The notes beneath the pieces were generated by a model. It was given only the letters and a program-made list of their open reading frames with translations. It ran no database searches and was not told where the DNA came from. The position numbers and the translations under genes are program-made. A stretch of DNA of 64,000 nt from Ferrovibrio sp036381655 (GTDB lineage Bacteria; Pseudomonadota; Alphaproteobacteria; Ferrovibrionales; Ferrovibrionaceae): the NCBI RefSeq assembly GCF_036381655.1, contig NZ_DASVCJ010000076.1, forward strand, positions 1 to 64,000, written 5' to 3'. Numbering within the stretch: the first letter of the stretch is position 1; every line of letters starts with the position of its first letter. Positions 1-8,282 of the stretch are shown here, one piece after another.

Positions 1-141
<141 letters not shown>

Positions 142-184
142 TCGCAAACCAGGGGTGCCGGACGCGGCAACACGGAGATAGACA

Positions 185-493
185 ATGGTTAACCAGAGCA
201 TCCGCATCCGGTTGAAGGCGTTCGACCATCGCGTGCTCGATCAGTCGACGAGCGAAATCGTCAACACGGCCAAGCGCACCGGCGCCCAGGTCCGTGGGCC
301 GATTCCGCTGCCGACGAACATCGAACGGTTCACGGTCAACCGCAGCCCCCACATCGACAAGAAGAGCCGCGAGCAGTTCGAGATCCGGACTCATCGCCGC
401 CTTCTCGACATCGTCGACCCGACGCCGCAGACCGTGGACGCGCTGATGAAGCTCGACCTCGCCGCCGGCGTCGACGTGGAAATCAAGCTCTAA
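185..493 (+). CDS. rpsJ: 30S ribosomal protein S10 (NusE)
   Basis: The 102-residue product has the full length of S10 and the family signature IPLPTNIERFTVNRSPH in the middle, on the loop that reaches into the 30S head. S10 is also NusE, which pairs with NusB in rRNA antitermination; a nusB gene lies at 47.8 kb in this window. The ATG at 185 follows GGAG at about 174-178 with normal spacing. It opens the S10 block, 13 bases ahead of rplC. Identification is by sequence motif and order and is secure. Confidence 0.98.
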   Translation: MVNQSIRIRLKAFDHRVLDQSTSEIVNTAKRTGAQVRGPIPLPTNIERFTVNRSPHIDKKSREQFEIRTHRRLLDIVDPTPQTVDALMKLDLAAGVDVEIKL

Positions 494-506
494 GGGACGT
501 TGCGTC

Positions 507-1238
507 ATGCGCACCGGAGTCATCGCACGGAAGCTGGGCATGACCCGCCTCTTCGACGAGGCGGGCTCGCATGTGCCCGTGACCGTGCTGAAGCTCGATA
601 ACTGCCAGGTCGTCGCCGTGCGCACGGCCGAGAAGGACGGCTACACCGCGGTTCAGCTCGGCGTGGGCAAGGCGAAGGTGAAGAACGTCGGCAAGCCCAT
701 GCGCGGCCACTTCGCGAAGGCGAAGGTGGAGCCGAAGCGCAAGCTGGCCGAGTTCCGCGTTTCGCCCGACGCGCTGCTCGAGGTGGGGTCGGAAATCACG
801 GCCGCGCACTACGTGCCTGGTCAGTTCGTCGATGTTTCGGGCATCACGATCGGCAAGGGCTTCGCCGGCGCGATGAAGCGGTGGAACTTCCGCGGCCTCG
901 AAGCCTCGCACGGCGTATCGATCAGCCATCGTTCGCACGGCTCGACCGGCGGTCGTCAGGATCCCGGCCGGACCTTCAAGAACAAGAAGATGGCCGGTCA
1001 TTACGGCGCCGAGCGCGTCACGACCCAGAACCTGAAGGTCGTCGCGACCGATGTCGAGCGTGGGCTCATCATGGTGAAGGGCGCCGTGCCCGGCGCATCG
1101 GGCGGCTACGTGCTGGTCACCGATGCGGTGAAGCGCAAGCTGCCCAAGGACGCGCCGATGCCGGCCGCGATCCGCAAGGTCGAGGCGGGAGCTCCCGAGG
1201 CGGGCGCTCCGGCGGCGGCCGAGGGCAACAAGGAATAA
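507..1238 (+). CDS. rplC: 50S ribosomal protein L3
   Basis: This 243-residue protein begins MRTGVIARKLGMTRLF, the typical L3 opening, and carries the conserved loop HGSTGGRQDPGRTFKNKKM near residues 144-162 that reaches towards the peptidyl transferase centre. Gln151 in GRQDPG lines up with the glutamine methylated by PrmB in E. coli; modification here is only inferred. It is longer than E. coli L3 because of an Ala/Pro-rich tail from about residue 220, a common alphaproteobacterial feature. rplD follows after 5 bases. Confidence 0.98.
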   Translation: MRTGVIARKLGMTRLFDEAGSHVPVTVLKLDNCQVVAVRTAEKDGYTAVQLGVGKAKVKNVGKPMRGHFAKAKVEPKRKLAEFRVSPDALLEVGSEITAAHYVPGQFVDVSGITIGKGFAGAMKRWNFRGLEASHGVSISHRSHGSTGGRQDPGRTFKNKKMAGHYGAERVTTQNLKVVATDVERGLIMVKGAVPGASGGYVLVTDAVKRKLPKDAPMPAAIRKVEAGAPEAGAPAAAEGNKE

Positions 1239-1243
1239 CGACG

Positions 1244-1864
1244 ATGAAAGTCGCGGTTACGACCCTCGATAACAAGAAGGCCGGCGAGATCGAGCTCGCC
1301 GACGACGTGTTCGGTCTGCCTTCGCGGCCCGACATCCTGGCGCGCATGGTGCGTTGGCAGCTGGCGAAGCGCCAGCAGGGCACGCACGACACCAAGGAGA
1401 TCGGCGAGATCTCCGGCGGCGGCCGCAAGCCGTGGCGCCAGAAGGGCACCGGCCGGGCCCGCCAGGGCTCGACGCGCAGCCCGCAGTGGCGCAAGGGTGC
1501 GGTCATCTTCGGCCCGACGCCGCGCAGCCATGCCTTCGACCTGCCGAAGAAGGTGCGCAAGCTCGCGCTCAAGACGGCTCTTTCGGTCAAGTGCGCCGAC
1601 GGCAAGCTCGTCGTGCTCGACGGCGTCGACGCGGCGCCGCCGAAGACCAAGGAGCTCGCGAAGCGTTTTGCCGATCTCGGCTGGTCGTCGGTGCTGTTCA
1701 TCGACGGGCCGACGGTCGACGAGAAGTTCGCGAGAGCGGCCCGTAACATTCCCGGCGTCGACGTCCTGCCGCAGCAGGGCGCCAACGTTTTCGACATTCT
1801 CCGCCGCGACACGCTGGTCTTGACCCGTGCGGCGGTTCAGCACCTGGAGGCGCGACTGAAATGA
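1244..1864 (+). CDS. rplD: 50S ribosomal protein L4
   Basis: The 206-residue protein has the L4 globular fold and, at about residues 57-95, the long basic loop with GGGRKPWRQKGTGRARQG that lines the nascent-chain exit tunnel. The open frame extends upstream to 881 inside rplC, but the ATG at 1244 gives the normal family start (MKVAVTTLDN) and normal spacing, so the longer frame is rejected. Its TGA overlaps the rplW ATG by four bases, which suggests translational coupling. In E. coli L4 also represses the S10 operon; no such leader is visible here. Confidence 0.97.
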   Translation: MKVAVTTLDNKKAGEIELADDVFGLPSRPDILARMVRWQLAKRQQGTHDTKEIGEISGGGRKPWRQKGTGRARQGSTRSPQWRKGAVIFGPTPRSHAFDLPKKVRKLALKTALSVKCADGKLVVLDGVDAAPPKTKELAKRFADLGWSSVLFIDGPTVDEKFARAARNIPGVDVLPQQGANVFDILRRDTLVLTRAAVQHLEARLK

Positions 1865-2184
1865 GCGCGGCCAAGGCGAAGAAGCCGAACCTGAGCAAGG
1901 ACGAGCTCTACGACGTCATCCTGTCGCCCGTCATCACGGAAAAGGCGACGATGGGTTCGCAGTACAACCAGGTGACCTTCAAGGTCCGCACCGACGCGAC
2001 CAAGCCGCTGATCAAGGCGGCCGTCGAAGGTCTGTTCAACGTCAAGGTCAAGGCGGTGAACACGATCAACGTCCGCGGCAAGGTCAAGCGCTTCCGCGGC
2101 CATGTCGGCCAGCGGTCGGATTACAAGAAGGCGATCGTGTCGCTGGCCGAAGGCCATTCGATCGACGTCACCACGGGGATCTGA
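1861..2184 (+). CDS. rplW: 50S ribosomal protein L23
   Basis: L23, 107 residues, starts by ATGA overlap with rplD. The segment YDVILSPVITEKATM is the family hallmark, and the C-terminal GKVKRFRGHVGQRSDYKKA is the rRNA-binding basic part. L23 sits at the tunnel exit, where trigger factor and SRP dock. Length and order (L4-L23-L2) are standard, and the next gene starts 8 bases later. Confidence 0.97.
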   Translation: MSAAKAKKPNLSKDELYDVILSPVITEKATMGSQYNQVTFKVRTDATKPLIKAAVEGLFNVKVKAVNTINVRGKVKRFRGHVGQRSDYKKAIVSLAEGHSIDVTTGI

Positions 2185-2192
2185 GGCGGATC

Positions 2193-3020
2193 ATGGCACT
2201 CAAGCAGTTCAAGCCGGTGACGCCGTCGTTGCGTTCGGTCGTTCTGATCGACCGCAGTGACCTGTACAAGGGCCGGCCGGTCAAGAGCCTGACGGAAGGC
2301 AAGCCCAAGACGGGCGGCCGCAACAATGCCGGCCGCATCACGACGCGCCATCACGGTGGCGGCCACAAGCGCCTCTACCGGATCATCGACTTCAAGCGTC
2401 GCAAGTTCGATGTCGAGGGCACGGTGGAGCGGATCGAGTACGATCCCAACCGGACCGCGTTCATCGCGCTCGTGCGCTACAGCGACGGCGAGCAGTCTTA
2501 CATCCTGGCGCCGCAGCGCCTCGCCCCGGGCGACAAGGTCGTCTCCGGCGAGCGGGTCGACATCCGTCCCGGCAATGCGCTGCCGATGCGCAACATCCCG
2601 GTCGGCACGATCATCCACAACGTGGAGCTGAAGCCGGGTCGCGGCGGGCAGCTCGCGCGTTCCGCCGGCACGTTCGTGCAGCTGGTCGGCAAGGACCAGG
2701 GTTTCGCGCTGCTGCGGCTCGCCTCGGGCGAGGTTCGCCGCGTTCCGGCGGAGTGCCTGGCCACGATCGGCGCCGTGTCGAATCCGGACCAGCAGAACCA
2801 GTCGATGGGCAAGGCGGGCCGCAACCGGTGGAAGGGATGGCGTCCCACCGTTCGCGGCACGGCGATGAACCCGGTCGACCATCCTCTCGGCGGCGGCGAA
2901 GGCCGCACCAAGGGCGGCCGTCACCCGGTCTCGCCGTGGGGCAAGCCGACCAAGGGTTACAAGACACGCCACAACAAGGCGACGGACCGCTACATCGTCC
3001 GCCGCCGGAACGCGAAATAA
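2193..3020 (+). CDS. rplB: 50S ribosomal protein L2
   Basis: The 275-residue protein shows the L2 motifs GGGHKRLYRIIDFKR near the N-terminus and MNPVDHPLGGGEGRTKGGRHP near the C-terminus. His230 (codon at 2880) matches the conserved histidine implicated in peptidyl transferase function in E. coli L2 (His229). Two residues later there is Leu where many bacteria have His (HPLGGG rather than HPHGGG). L2 binds 23S rRNA and is needed for subunit joining. rpsS follows after 12 bases. Confidence 0.98.
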   Translation: MALKQFKPVTPSLRSVVLIDRSDLYKGRPVKSLTEGKPKTGGRNNAGRITTRHHGGGHKRLYRIIDFKRRKFDVEGTVERIEYDPNRTAFIALVRYSDGEQSYILAPQRLAPGDKVVSGERVDIRPGNALPMRNIPVGTIIHNVELKPGRGGQLARSAGTFVQLVGKDQGFALLRLASGEVRRVPAECLATIGAVSNPDQQNQSMGKAGRNRWKGWRPTVRGTAMNPVDHPLGGGEGRTKGGRHPVSPWGKPTKGYKTRHNKATDRYIVRRRNAK

Positions 3021-3032
3021 ACGGAGACTGTC

Positions 3033-3317
3033 GTGGCACGTTCGGTTTGGAAGGGTCCGTTCGTCGACGGATACCTGTTGAAGAAGGCGGAGAAGGCGCG
3101 GGCAAGCGGCCGCAACGAGATCATCAAGATCTGGTCGCGTCGTTCGACCATCCTGCCGCAATTCGTCGGACTGACCTTCGGCGTGTACAACGGGCACAAG
3201 TTCCTGCCCGTGCTCGTCACCGAGAACATGGTCGGCCACAAATTCGGCGAGTTTGCACCGACACGGACCTTCCATGGCCACACCGCGGCCGACAAGACGG
3301 CCAAGAGGGGTGACTGA
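3033..3317 (+). CDS. rpsS: 30S ribosomal protein S19
   Basis: S19, 94 residues, opens MARSVWKGPFVDGYLLKKAEKA and contains the conserved WSRRSTILPQFVG and HNG-type segment (VYNGHKF). It uses a GTG start, the first non-ATG start in the block. It binds 16S rRNA in the 30S head with S13. Its TGA overlaps the rplV ATG by one base (TGATG), so rplV is probably translated by reinitiation or coupling. Confidence 0.97.
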   Translation: MARSVWKGPFVDGYLLKKAEKARASGRNEIIKIWSRRSTILPQFVGLTFGVYNGHKFLPVLVTENMVGHKFGEFAPTRTFHGHTAADKTAKRGD

Positions 3318-3712
3318 TGAGCAAGCAAGCGCGCGAGCGCCGTCTCAAGGATAACGAGGCGCAGGCCGTTGCCCGCGCCATTCGGGTCAGTCCGCGCAAG
3401 CTCAACCTCGTCGCGGCACTGATTCGCGGGAAGGATGCGAGCAAGGCGCTCGCGGACCTCACTTTCTCGAAGCGTCGGATCGCCGGCACCGTGAAGAAGG
3501 TCCTGCAGGCCGCCATCGCCAACGCCGAGAACAACCACCAGCTCGACGTCGACCGGCTCTACGTCGCCGAGGCGCATGTCGGCAAGGCGTTCCAGATGCG
3601 CCGGTTCCATGCGCGCGGCCGCGGCCGCGCCGCGGGTATCGTGAAGCCGTTCAGCCATTTGACCGTGATCGTGCGCGAGCGCGAGGAGCGGCAAGCCGGG
3701 GAGACCGCGTAA
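3317..3712 (+). CDS. rplV: 50S ribosomal protein L22
   Basis: L22, 131 residues, has the signature VSPRKLNLVAALIRGKDASKALADL and the C-terminal beta-hairpin RRFHARGRGRAAGIVKP that lines the exit tunnel. It overlaps rpsS by one base upstream and rpsC by one base downstream (TAATG), giving a tightly coupled rpsS-rplV-rpsC trio. Length is slightly above the E. coli protein because of a charged N-terminus (about 15 residues). Confidence 0.97.
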   Translation: MSKQARERRLKDNEAQAVARAIRVSPRKLNLVAALIRGKDASKALADLTFSKRRIAGTVKKVLQAAIANAENNHQLDVDRLYVAEAHVGKAFQMRRFHARGRGRAAGIVKPFSHLTVIVREREERQAGETA

Positions 3713-4389
3713 TGGGTCAGAAAGTCAATCCGATCGGCCTCAGGATCGGAATCAACCGGACCTGGGACTCGCGCTGGTTCGCGGATGCGGATTATGCGCG
3801 GCTCCTGCACGAGGACATCAAGCTTCGCCAGTTCCTGGGCGAGCGTCTGGCCCAGGCGGGCGTGTCGCGGATCGTCATCGAGCGGCCGGCGAAGAAGGCG
3901 CGGGTTACCATCCATACCGCCCGCCCGGGCGTGGTGATCGGCAAGAAGGGCGCCGACATCGAGAAGCTGCGGAGCGACCTCGCCAAGATGACGAACGGCG
4001 AGGTGAGCCTGAACATCGTCGAGATCCGCAAGCCGGAGCTCGATGCCAAGCTCATCGCCGAGAACATCGCGCAGCAGCTCGAGCGGCGCGTCGCGTTCCG
4101 TCGCGCCATGAAGCGGGCGGTGCAGTCGGCGATGCGTCTTGGCGCCCAGGGCATCCGGATCAACTGCAGCGGACGACTCGGCGGGGCCGAGATCGCGCGG
4201 GTCGAGTGGTATCGCGAGGGGCGTGTGCCGCTGCATACGCTGCGCGCCGATATCGACTATGGCATCGCGACCGCGAAGACGACCTATGGCACCTGCGGCG
4301 TGAAGGTCTGGGTGTTCAAGGGCGAGATCCTGGCCCATGACCCGATGGCGCAGGACAAGCGCGCGGCCGAGCAGGCACCGGCCCGCTGA
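3712..4389 (+). CDS. rpsC: 30S ribosomal protein S3
   Basis: S3, 225 residues, begins MGQKVNPIGLRIGINRTWDSRWF, a near-invariant start. A type II KH domain is marked by VVIGKKGADIEKL around residues 73-86, and the C-terminal half has the S3 domain motif GRLGGAEIARVEWYREGRVPLHT. It forms part of the mRNA entry site with S4 and S5 and has helicase activity in E. coli. rplP starts 24 bases downstream. Confidence 0.98.
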   Translation: MGQKVNPIGLRIGINRTWDSRWFADADYARLLHEDIKLRQFLGERLAQAGVSRIVIERPAKKARVTIHTARPGVVIGKKGADIEKLRSDLAKMTNGEVSLNIVEIRKPELDAKLIAENIAQQLERRVAFRRAMKRAVQSAMRLGAQGIRINCSGRLGGAEIARVEWYREGRVPLHTLRADIDYGIATAKTTYGTCGVKVWVFKGEILAHDPMAQDKRAAEQAPAR

Positions 4390-4413
4390 CGCTTTGATCG
4401 AGGAACACTGACG

Positions 4414-4827
4414 ATGCTTTCGCCAAAGCGCACGAAATACCGCAAGGCCCACAAGGGCCGGATCCACGGCCTCGCCAAGGGCGGTACGACGCTCAACTTC
4501 GGGGCCTACGGACTCAAGGCGCTCGAGCCCGACCGGATCACCGCCCGCCAGATCGAGGCGGCGCGCCGTACGATCACGCGCCATCTCAAGCGCGAGGGTC
4601 GCGTCTGGATCCGCATCTTCCCGGACGTGCCCGTCTCGGTGAAGCCGGCGGAGGTTCGCATGGGATCGGGCAAGGGGTCGCCGGAGTACTGGATCTGCCG
4701 CGTCAAGCCGGGCCGGATCCTGTTCGAGATCGACGGCGTGTCGCGCGCGGTCGCCGAGGAAGCGTTCACGCTGGCGGCCGCGAAGCTCCCGATCAAGACC
4801 CGGATCGTCTCCCGGATCGGCGAGTGA
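4414..4827 (+). CDS. rplP: 50S ribosomal protein L16
   Basis: L16, 137 residues, begins MLSPKRTKYRKAHKGRIHGLAKGG and contains the conserved segment MGSGKGSPEYWICRVKPGRILFEI. It binds 23S rRNA near the A site and is among the last proteins to join the large subunit. The ATG follows GAGGAACACTGACG, a usable ribosome binding site. rpmC begins 11 bases after its TGA. Confidence 0.98.
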   Translation: MLSPKRTKYRKAHKGRIHGLAKGGTTLNFGAYGLKALEPDRITARQIEAARRTITRHLKREGRVWIRIFPDVPVSVKPAEVRMGSGKGSPEYWICRVKPGRILFEIDGVSRAVAEEAFTLAAAKLPIKTRIVSRIGE

Positions 4828-4838
4828 GGAGGGTTACG

Positions 4839-5036
4839 ATGAAGGCTTCCGACATTCGCGCCAAGACGACCGACGAGCTCAAGAGCCAGCTGTCCGACCT
4901 GCGGAAGGAGCAGTTCAACCTGCGCTTCCAGCGCGCAAGCGGACAGCTCGAGAACACCAGCCGCGTGCGCGAGGTGCGCCGTGACATCGCGCGCATCCTG
5001 ACCGTGCTCAGCGAGCGCCAGCGCGCGGCTTCGTAA
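4839..5036 (+). CDS. rpmC: 50S ribosomal protein L29
   Basis: A 65-residue L29 with the motif EQFNLRFQRASGQLENTSRVREVRRDIARI, two long helices by composition. An in-frame GTG at 4824 overlaps the rplP stop, but the ATG at 4839 is preceded by GAGGAGGG and gives the usual family start (MKASDIRAKT), so it is preferred. L29 lies near the tunnel exit beside L23. Confidence 0.95.
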   Translation: MKASDIRAKTTDELKSQLSDLRKEQFNLRFQRASGQLENTSRVREVRRDIARILTVLSERQRAAS

Positions 5037-5052
5037 GGAAGAGAGACGAACA

Positions 5053-5301
5053 ATGCCCAGGCGCGTCCTGCAAGGAGTGGTTACGAGCGACGTCAACGAG
5101 AAGACCGTCACGGTCCTCGTCGAGCGGCGCTTCATGCACCCGATCTACAAGAAGTTCATCGTGCGCTCGAAGAAGTACCTGGCGCACGACGAGAGCAATA
5201 AGGTGAAGGTGGGCGACAAGGTTCGCATCCGCGAATGCCGCCCGATATCGAAGCGGAAGCGGTGGGAAGTGATCACCGACTCCGCCGAGGCAAAGGCGTG
5301 A
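5053..5301 (+). CDS. rpsQ: 30S ribosomal protein S17
   Basis: S17, 82 residues, an OB-fold primary 16S rRNA-binding protein. It shows LQGVVTSDVNEKTVTVLVER at the start and the highly conserved GDKVRIRECRPISKRKRW near the end. A GGAAGAGAG stretch just upstream provides the ribosome binding site. Distance to rplN is 31 bases, slightly long for this block but without any sign of a promoter. Confidence 0.97.
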   Translation: MPRRVLQGVVTSDVNEKTVTVLVERRFMHPIYKKFIVRSKKYLAHDESNKVKVGDKVRIRECRPISKRKRWEVITDSAEAKA

Positions 5302-5332
5302 GCGCCAGGTTCAAGGGAAGGACGATATTGCC

Positions 5333-5701
5333 ATGATCCAGATGCGCACCAATCTGGACGTTGCCGACAACTCCGGCGCGCGCCGCGTCCAATGCATCAA
5401 GGTTCTCGGCGGCTCGAAGCGCAAGACCGCATCGATCGGCGACGTGATCGTCGTCTCCGTCAAGGAGGCGATCCCGCGGGGACGCGTGAAGAAGGGGGAC
5501 GTGCACAAGGCGGTGATCGTCCGCACGTCGAAGGAGATCCGCCGTCAGGACGGATCGGCCGTCAAGTTCGACCGCAACGCCGCCGTCCTCATCAACAAGG
5601 AAGGCGAGCCGATCGGTACCCGTATCTTCGGGCCCGTCACGCGCGAGCTGCGCTCGAAGGGTTACATGAAGATCATCAGCCTTGCGCCTGAGGTGTTGTG
5701 A
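5333..5701 (+). CDS. rplN: 50S ribosomal protein L14
   Basis: L14, 122 residues as in E. coli, starts MIQMRTNLDVADNSGARRVQCIKVLGG and contains RGRVKKGDVHKAVIVRTSKE plus the conserved FDRNAAVLINKEGEPIGTRI segment (read in parts). It contacts 16S helix 14 in an intersubunit bridge and binds RsfS where present. Its TGA overlaps the rplX ATG by one base. Confidence 0.98.
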   Translation: MIQMRTNLDVADNSGARRVQCIKVLGGSKRKTASIGDVIVVSVKEAIPRGRVKKGDVHKAVIVRTSKEIRRQDGSAVKFDRNAAVLINKEGEPIGTRIFGPVTRELRSKGYMKIISLAPEVL

Positions 5702-6024
5702 TGACGCAGCCGAAGCTGAAGATCAGGAAGGGCGACAACGTCATCGTCATCTCCGGCCGCGACCGGGGCAAGACCGGTACCGTGCTGAAGGTCATGCCCG
5801 TCGAGAACCGCGTCGTCGTGCAGGGGGTGAACGTGGTGAAGCGTCACATGCGGCCGCGGCCGGGACATCCGGGCGGCATCGTGGAGAAGGAGCTTCCCAT
5901 CCACGTGTCGAACGTTGCGCATATCGACCCCAAAGACCAGAAGCCGACCCGGGTCGGCTACAAGATCGTCGATGGCCGCAAGGTGCGCTTTGCACGCCGG
6001 TCCGGCGAGCTGATTGATCGGTGA
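5701..6024 (+). CDS. rplX: 50S ribosomal protein L24
   Basis: L24, 107 residues. The KOW motif is near the N-terminus (GDNVIVISGRDRGKTGTVLK), followed by the conserved GVNVVKRHMRP and the C-terminal VGYKIVDGRKVRFARRSGE. It initiates 50S assembly. A GTG three bases earlier (5698) is in frame, but the ATG at 5701 in the TGATG overlap with rplN is the more typical start. Confidence 0.96.
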   Translation: MTQPKLKIRKGDNVIVISGRDRGKTGTVLKVMPVENRVVVQGVNVVKRHMRPRPGHPGGIVEKELPIHVSNVAHIDPKDQKPTRVGYKIVDGRKVRFARRSGELIDR

Positions 6025-6029
6025 AAGCC

Positions 6030-6572
6030 ATGGCGACGCGCTTGCAAGAGTACTACGAGCAGAAGATCCGGCCGCAGCTGATGGAGCAGTTCAAGTACAA
6101 GAATCGCTTCCAGGTGCCGCGGCTGGAAAAGATCGTCGTCAACATGGGCGTGGGCGAGGCTGCGCACGACCAGAAGAAGATGGACGCCGCCGTCGCCGAC
6201 CTGATGGCGATCACCGGCCAGAAGCCGGCGATCGCGCGGGCACGCAAGGCCATCGCCAACTTCAAGCTGCGCCGCGGCCTGCCGATCGGCTGCAAGGTGA
6301 CGCTGCGCGGTGCGCGGATGTACGAGTTCCTCGATCGCCTGGTCAACATCGCGTTGCCGCGCGTTCGCGACTTCCGCGGGCTGTCGGGCCGGAGCTTCGA
6401 TGGCCGCGGCAACTACTCGCTCGGCCTCAAGGAACAGATCGTGTTTCCCGAGATCAACTACGACAAGATCGACGCGATCCGGGGAATGGACATCATCATC
6501 GTGACGACTGCGAAGACGAATGAGGAGGCGAAAGCTCTCCTCAAGGGCTTCAACATGCCTTTCCTCAGCTAA
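6030..6572 (+). CDS. rplE: 50S ribosomal protein L5
   Basis: L5, 180 residues from the ATG at 6030 (MATRLQEYYEQKI), with motifs VPRLEKIVVNMGVGEA and the C-terminal FPEINYDKIDAIRGMDI. It binds 5S rRNA with L18 and L25 in the central protuberance. An in-frame GTG at 6021 overlaps the rplX stop and would add three residues; I prefer 6030 because most family members begin M-A-x-R-L, but the choice is not decisive. Confidence 0.96.
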   Translation: MATRLQEYYEQKIRPQLMEQFKYKNRFQVPRLEKIVVNMGVGEAAHDQKKMDAAVADLMAITGQKPAIARARKAIANFKLRRGLPIGCKVTLRGARMYEFLDRLVNIALPRVRDFRGLSGRSFDGRGNYSLGLKEQIVFPEINYDKIDAIRGMDIIIVTTAKTNEEAKALLKGFNMPFLS

Positions 6573-6597
6573 TTTTCCGGAAAGCAGGATCCATCAC

Positions 6598-6903
6598 ATG
6601 GCCAAGAAGAGTGCCATCGAAAAGAACAAGCGCCGCGAGCGGCTCGCGAAGCAGTACGCTGCCAAGCGCGAGAAGCTGAAGGCGATCGCGAACAACCGCG
6701 AACTTCCGATGGAGGAACGGTTCGCCGCGCGTCTGAAGCTCGCGAAGCTGCCGCGCAATTCGGCGCCGTCGCGGGTACGCCTGCGCTGCGAGCTGACGGG
6801 CCGTCCGCGCGCCAACTACCGCAAGTTCAAGCTGTCGCGTATCGCGCTGCGGGAGCTGGCTTCGACCGGCCAGATCCCGGGCATGGTCAAGGCGAGCTGG
6901 TGA
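6598..6903 (+). CDS. rpsN: 30S ribosomal protein S14, long zinc-free type
   Basis: The 101-residue S14 begins MAKKSAIEKNKRRERLAKQY. The sequence LRCELTGRPRANYRKFKLSRIALRE is the family signature, but only one cysteine remains where the short type carries a CxxC...CxxC zinc ribbon, so this is the long zinc-independent form. The open frame reaches back to 6520 inside rplE; the ATG at 6598 is the family start. Confidence 0.96.
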   Translation: MAKKSAIEKNKRRERLAKQYAAKREKLKAIANNRELPMEERFAARLKLAKLPRNSAPSRVRLRCELTGRPRANYRKFKLSRIALRELASTGQIPGMVKASW

Positions 6904-6920
6904 GGTAAGGAGTTCTGGAT

Positions 6921-7319
6921 ATGGCGATGAGCGATCCTTTGGGCGATATGCTGACGCGCATCCGGAACGGTCAGGTGGCGGGTCAGTCGACCGTCGTTTG
7001 CCCGGCCTCCAAGCTGCGTAAGAATGTGCTCGACGTCCTCCAGCGCGAGGGTTACATCCGCGGTTACTCCTGGGCGGAGCGCCGGCGCGGCGTCGCGGAG
7101 TTCACGATCGAGCTCAAGTACCACGAGGGGGCGCCGGTGATCCGCGAGATCACCCGGGTTTCGAAGCCCGGGCGGCGCGTCTATTCGAAGATCAAGGACC
7201 TCGGCAAGGTCGCCGGCGGTCTCGGCATCTCGATTCTGTCCACGCCGCAGGGCGTGATGTCGGACAGCGAGGCGCGCGCGGCCAATGTCGGCGGTGAAGT
7301 GCTCTGCCGGGTGTTCTAA
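6921..7319 (+). CDS. rpsH: 30S ribosomal protein S8
   Basis: S8, 132 residues, begins MAMSDPLGDMLTRIRNGQ and ends with the conserved GGLGISILSTPQGVMSD...GGEVLCRVF. It binds the central domain of 16S rRNA; in E. coli it is the translational repressor of the spc operon. The ribosome binding site is GTAAGGAG at 6904-6911. rplF starts 17 bases later. Confidence 0.98.
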   Translation: MAMSDPLGDMLTRIRNGQVAGQSTVVCPASKLRKNVLDVLQREGYIRGYSWAERRRGVAEFTIELKYHEGAPVIREITRVSKPGRRVYSKIKDLGKVAGGLGISILSTPQGVMSDSEARAANVGGEVLCRVF

Positions 7320-7336
7320 GCAAGGCGAAGGTCATT

Positions 7337-7873
7337 ATGTCCCGTATCGGCAAACAGCCCGTCGCCATCCCGAGCGGCGTCAACGTCGAGATCGCCGGCC
7401 AGATGGTTACCGCGACCGGCAAGCTCGGTAAGCAGTCGCTGTACGTGCATCCCGAGATCGCCGTCGCCAAGGAGGACTCCCGGATCGTGCTCACCCCGCG
7501 TTCGATGTCGAAGCGGGCGCGTGCGCTCTGGGGAACCAATCGGGCACTGCTCAACAATCTGATCACCGGCGTCTCGAAGGGGTTCAACGTCAATCTCGAG
7601 ATCAACGGCGTGGGCTATCGCGCGTCCGTGCAGGGCAAGAACCTGAACCTGCAGCTCGGTTTCAGTCACGACGTCGTCTATCCGATCCCGGAAGGAGTGA
7701 CGATCAAAGTCGGCGACCGGCAGGCCTCGCTTTCGGTCTCGGGCATGGACAAGCGGCTGGTCGGCCAGGTTGCGGCGGAGATCCGGGCGTTCCGCAAGCC
7801 GGAGCCGTACAAGGGCAAGGGCATCAAGTACGAAACCGAGACGATCCGGCGTAAGGAAGGCAAGAAGAAATAG
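7337..7873 (+). CDS. rplF: 50S ribosomal protein L6
   Basis: L6, 178 residues with two repeated L6 domains. The start MSRIGKQPVAIPSGVNVEI and the C-terminal signature VRAFRKPEPYKGKGI-type segment (here IRAFRKPEPYKGKGIKYE) are diagnostic. It sits at the base of the L7/L12 stalk near the factor-binding site. rplR starts only two bases after the stop. Confidence 0.97.
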   Translation: MSRIGKQPVAIPSGVNVEIAGQMVTATGKLGKQSLYVHPEIAVAKEDSRIVLTPRSMSKRARALWGTNRALLNNLITGVSKGFNVNLEINGVGYRASVQGKNLNLQLGFSHDVVYPIPEGVTIKVGDRQASLSVSGMDKRLVGQVAAEIRAFRKPEPYKGKGIKYETETIRRKEGKKK

Positions 7874-7875
7874 CC

Positions 7876-8244
7876 ATGTCCAAGGAAAAGTCGAAGGCGC
7901 TGTTCGAGCGCCGTCAGAAGCGTTCACGGGCAAGCCTCCGCCGCAAGTCGGCGGGGCGGCTGCGGCTGTCGGTCTTCCGTTCGTCGAAGCACATCTACGC
8001 GCAGATCATCGACGACACGAAGGGGACCACGCTCGTCGCGGCATCGACGCTGGATTCGGATCTGAAGGGCAAGCTCAAGACCGGCGCGGACGTATCGGCC
8101 GCGAAGGAGGTCGGGCGGCTTCTGGCCGACCGTGCGGTGAAGGCCGGCGTCAAGGAGGTCGTGTTCGACCGCGGCGGCTACATCTATCACGGTCGCGTCA
8201 AGGCACTGGCCGACGGGGCGCGCGAGGGCGGCCTGTCGTTCTGA
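7876..8244 (+). CDS. rplR: 50S ribosomal protein L18
   Basis: L18, 122 residues, a 5S rRNA-binding protein. Recognisable segments are RRKSAGRLRLSVFRSSKHIYAQ, the central GTTLVAASTLD and the C-terminal FDRGGYIYHGRVKALADGARE. Length is close to the 117-120 usual for bacteria. A 38-base gap to rpsE carries AAGGAAATCACGCA, the rpsE ribosome binding site. Confidence 0.97.
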   Translation: MSKEKSKALFERRQKRSRASLRRKSAGRLRLSVFRSSKHIYAQIIDDTKGTTLVAASTLDSDLKGKLKTGADVSAAKEVGRLLADRAVKAGVKEVVFDRGGYIYHGRVKALADGAREGGLSF

Positions 8245-8282
8245 TCGGCAACAATCGAAGTTTACGCCAAGGAAATCACGCA

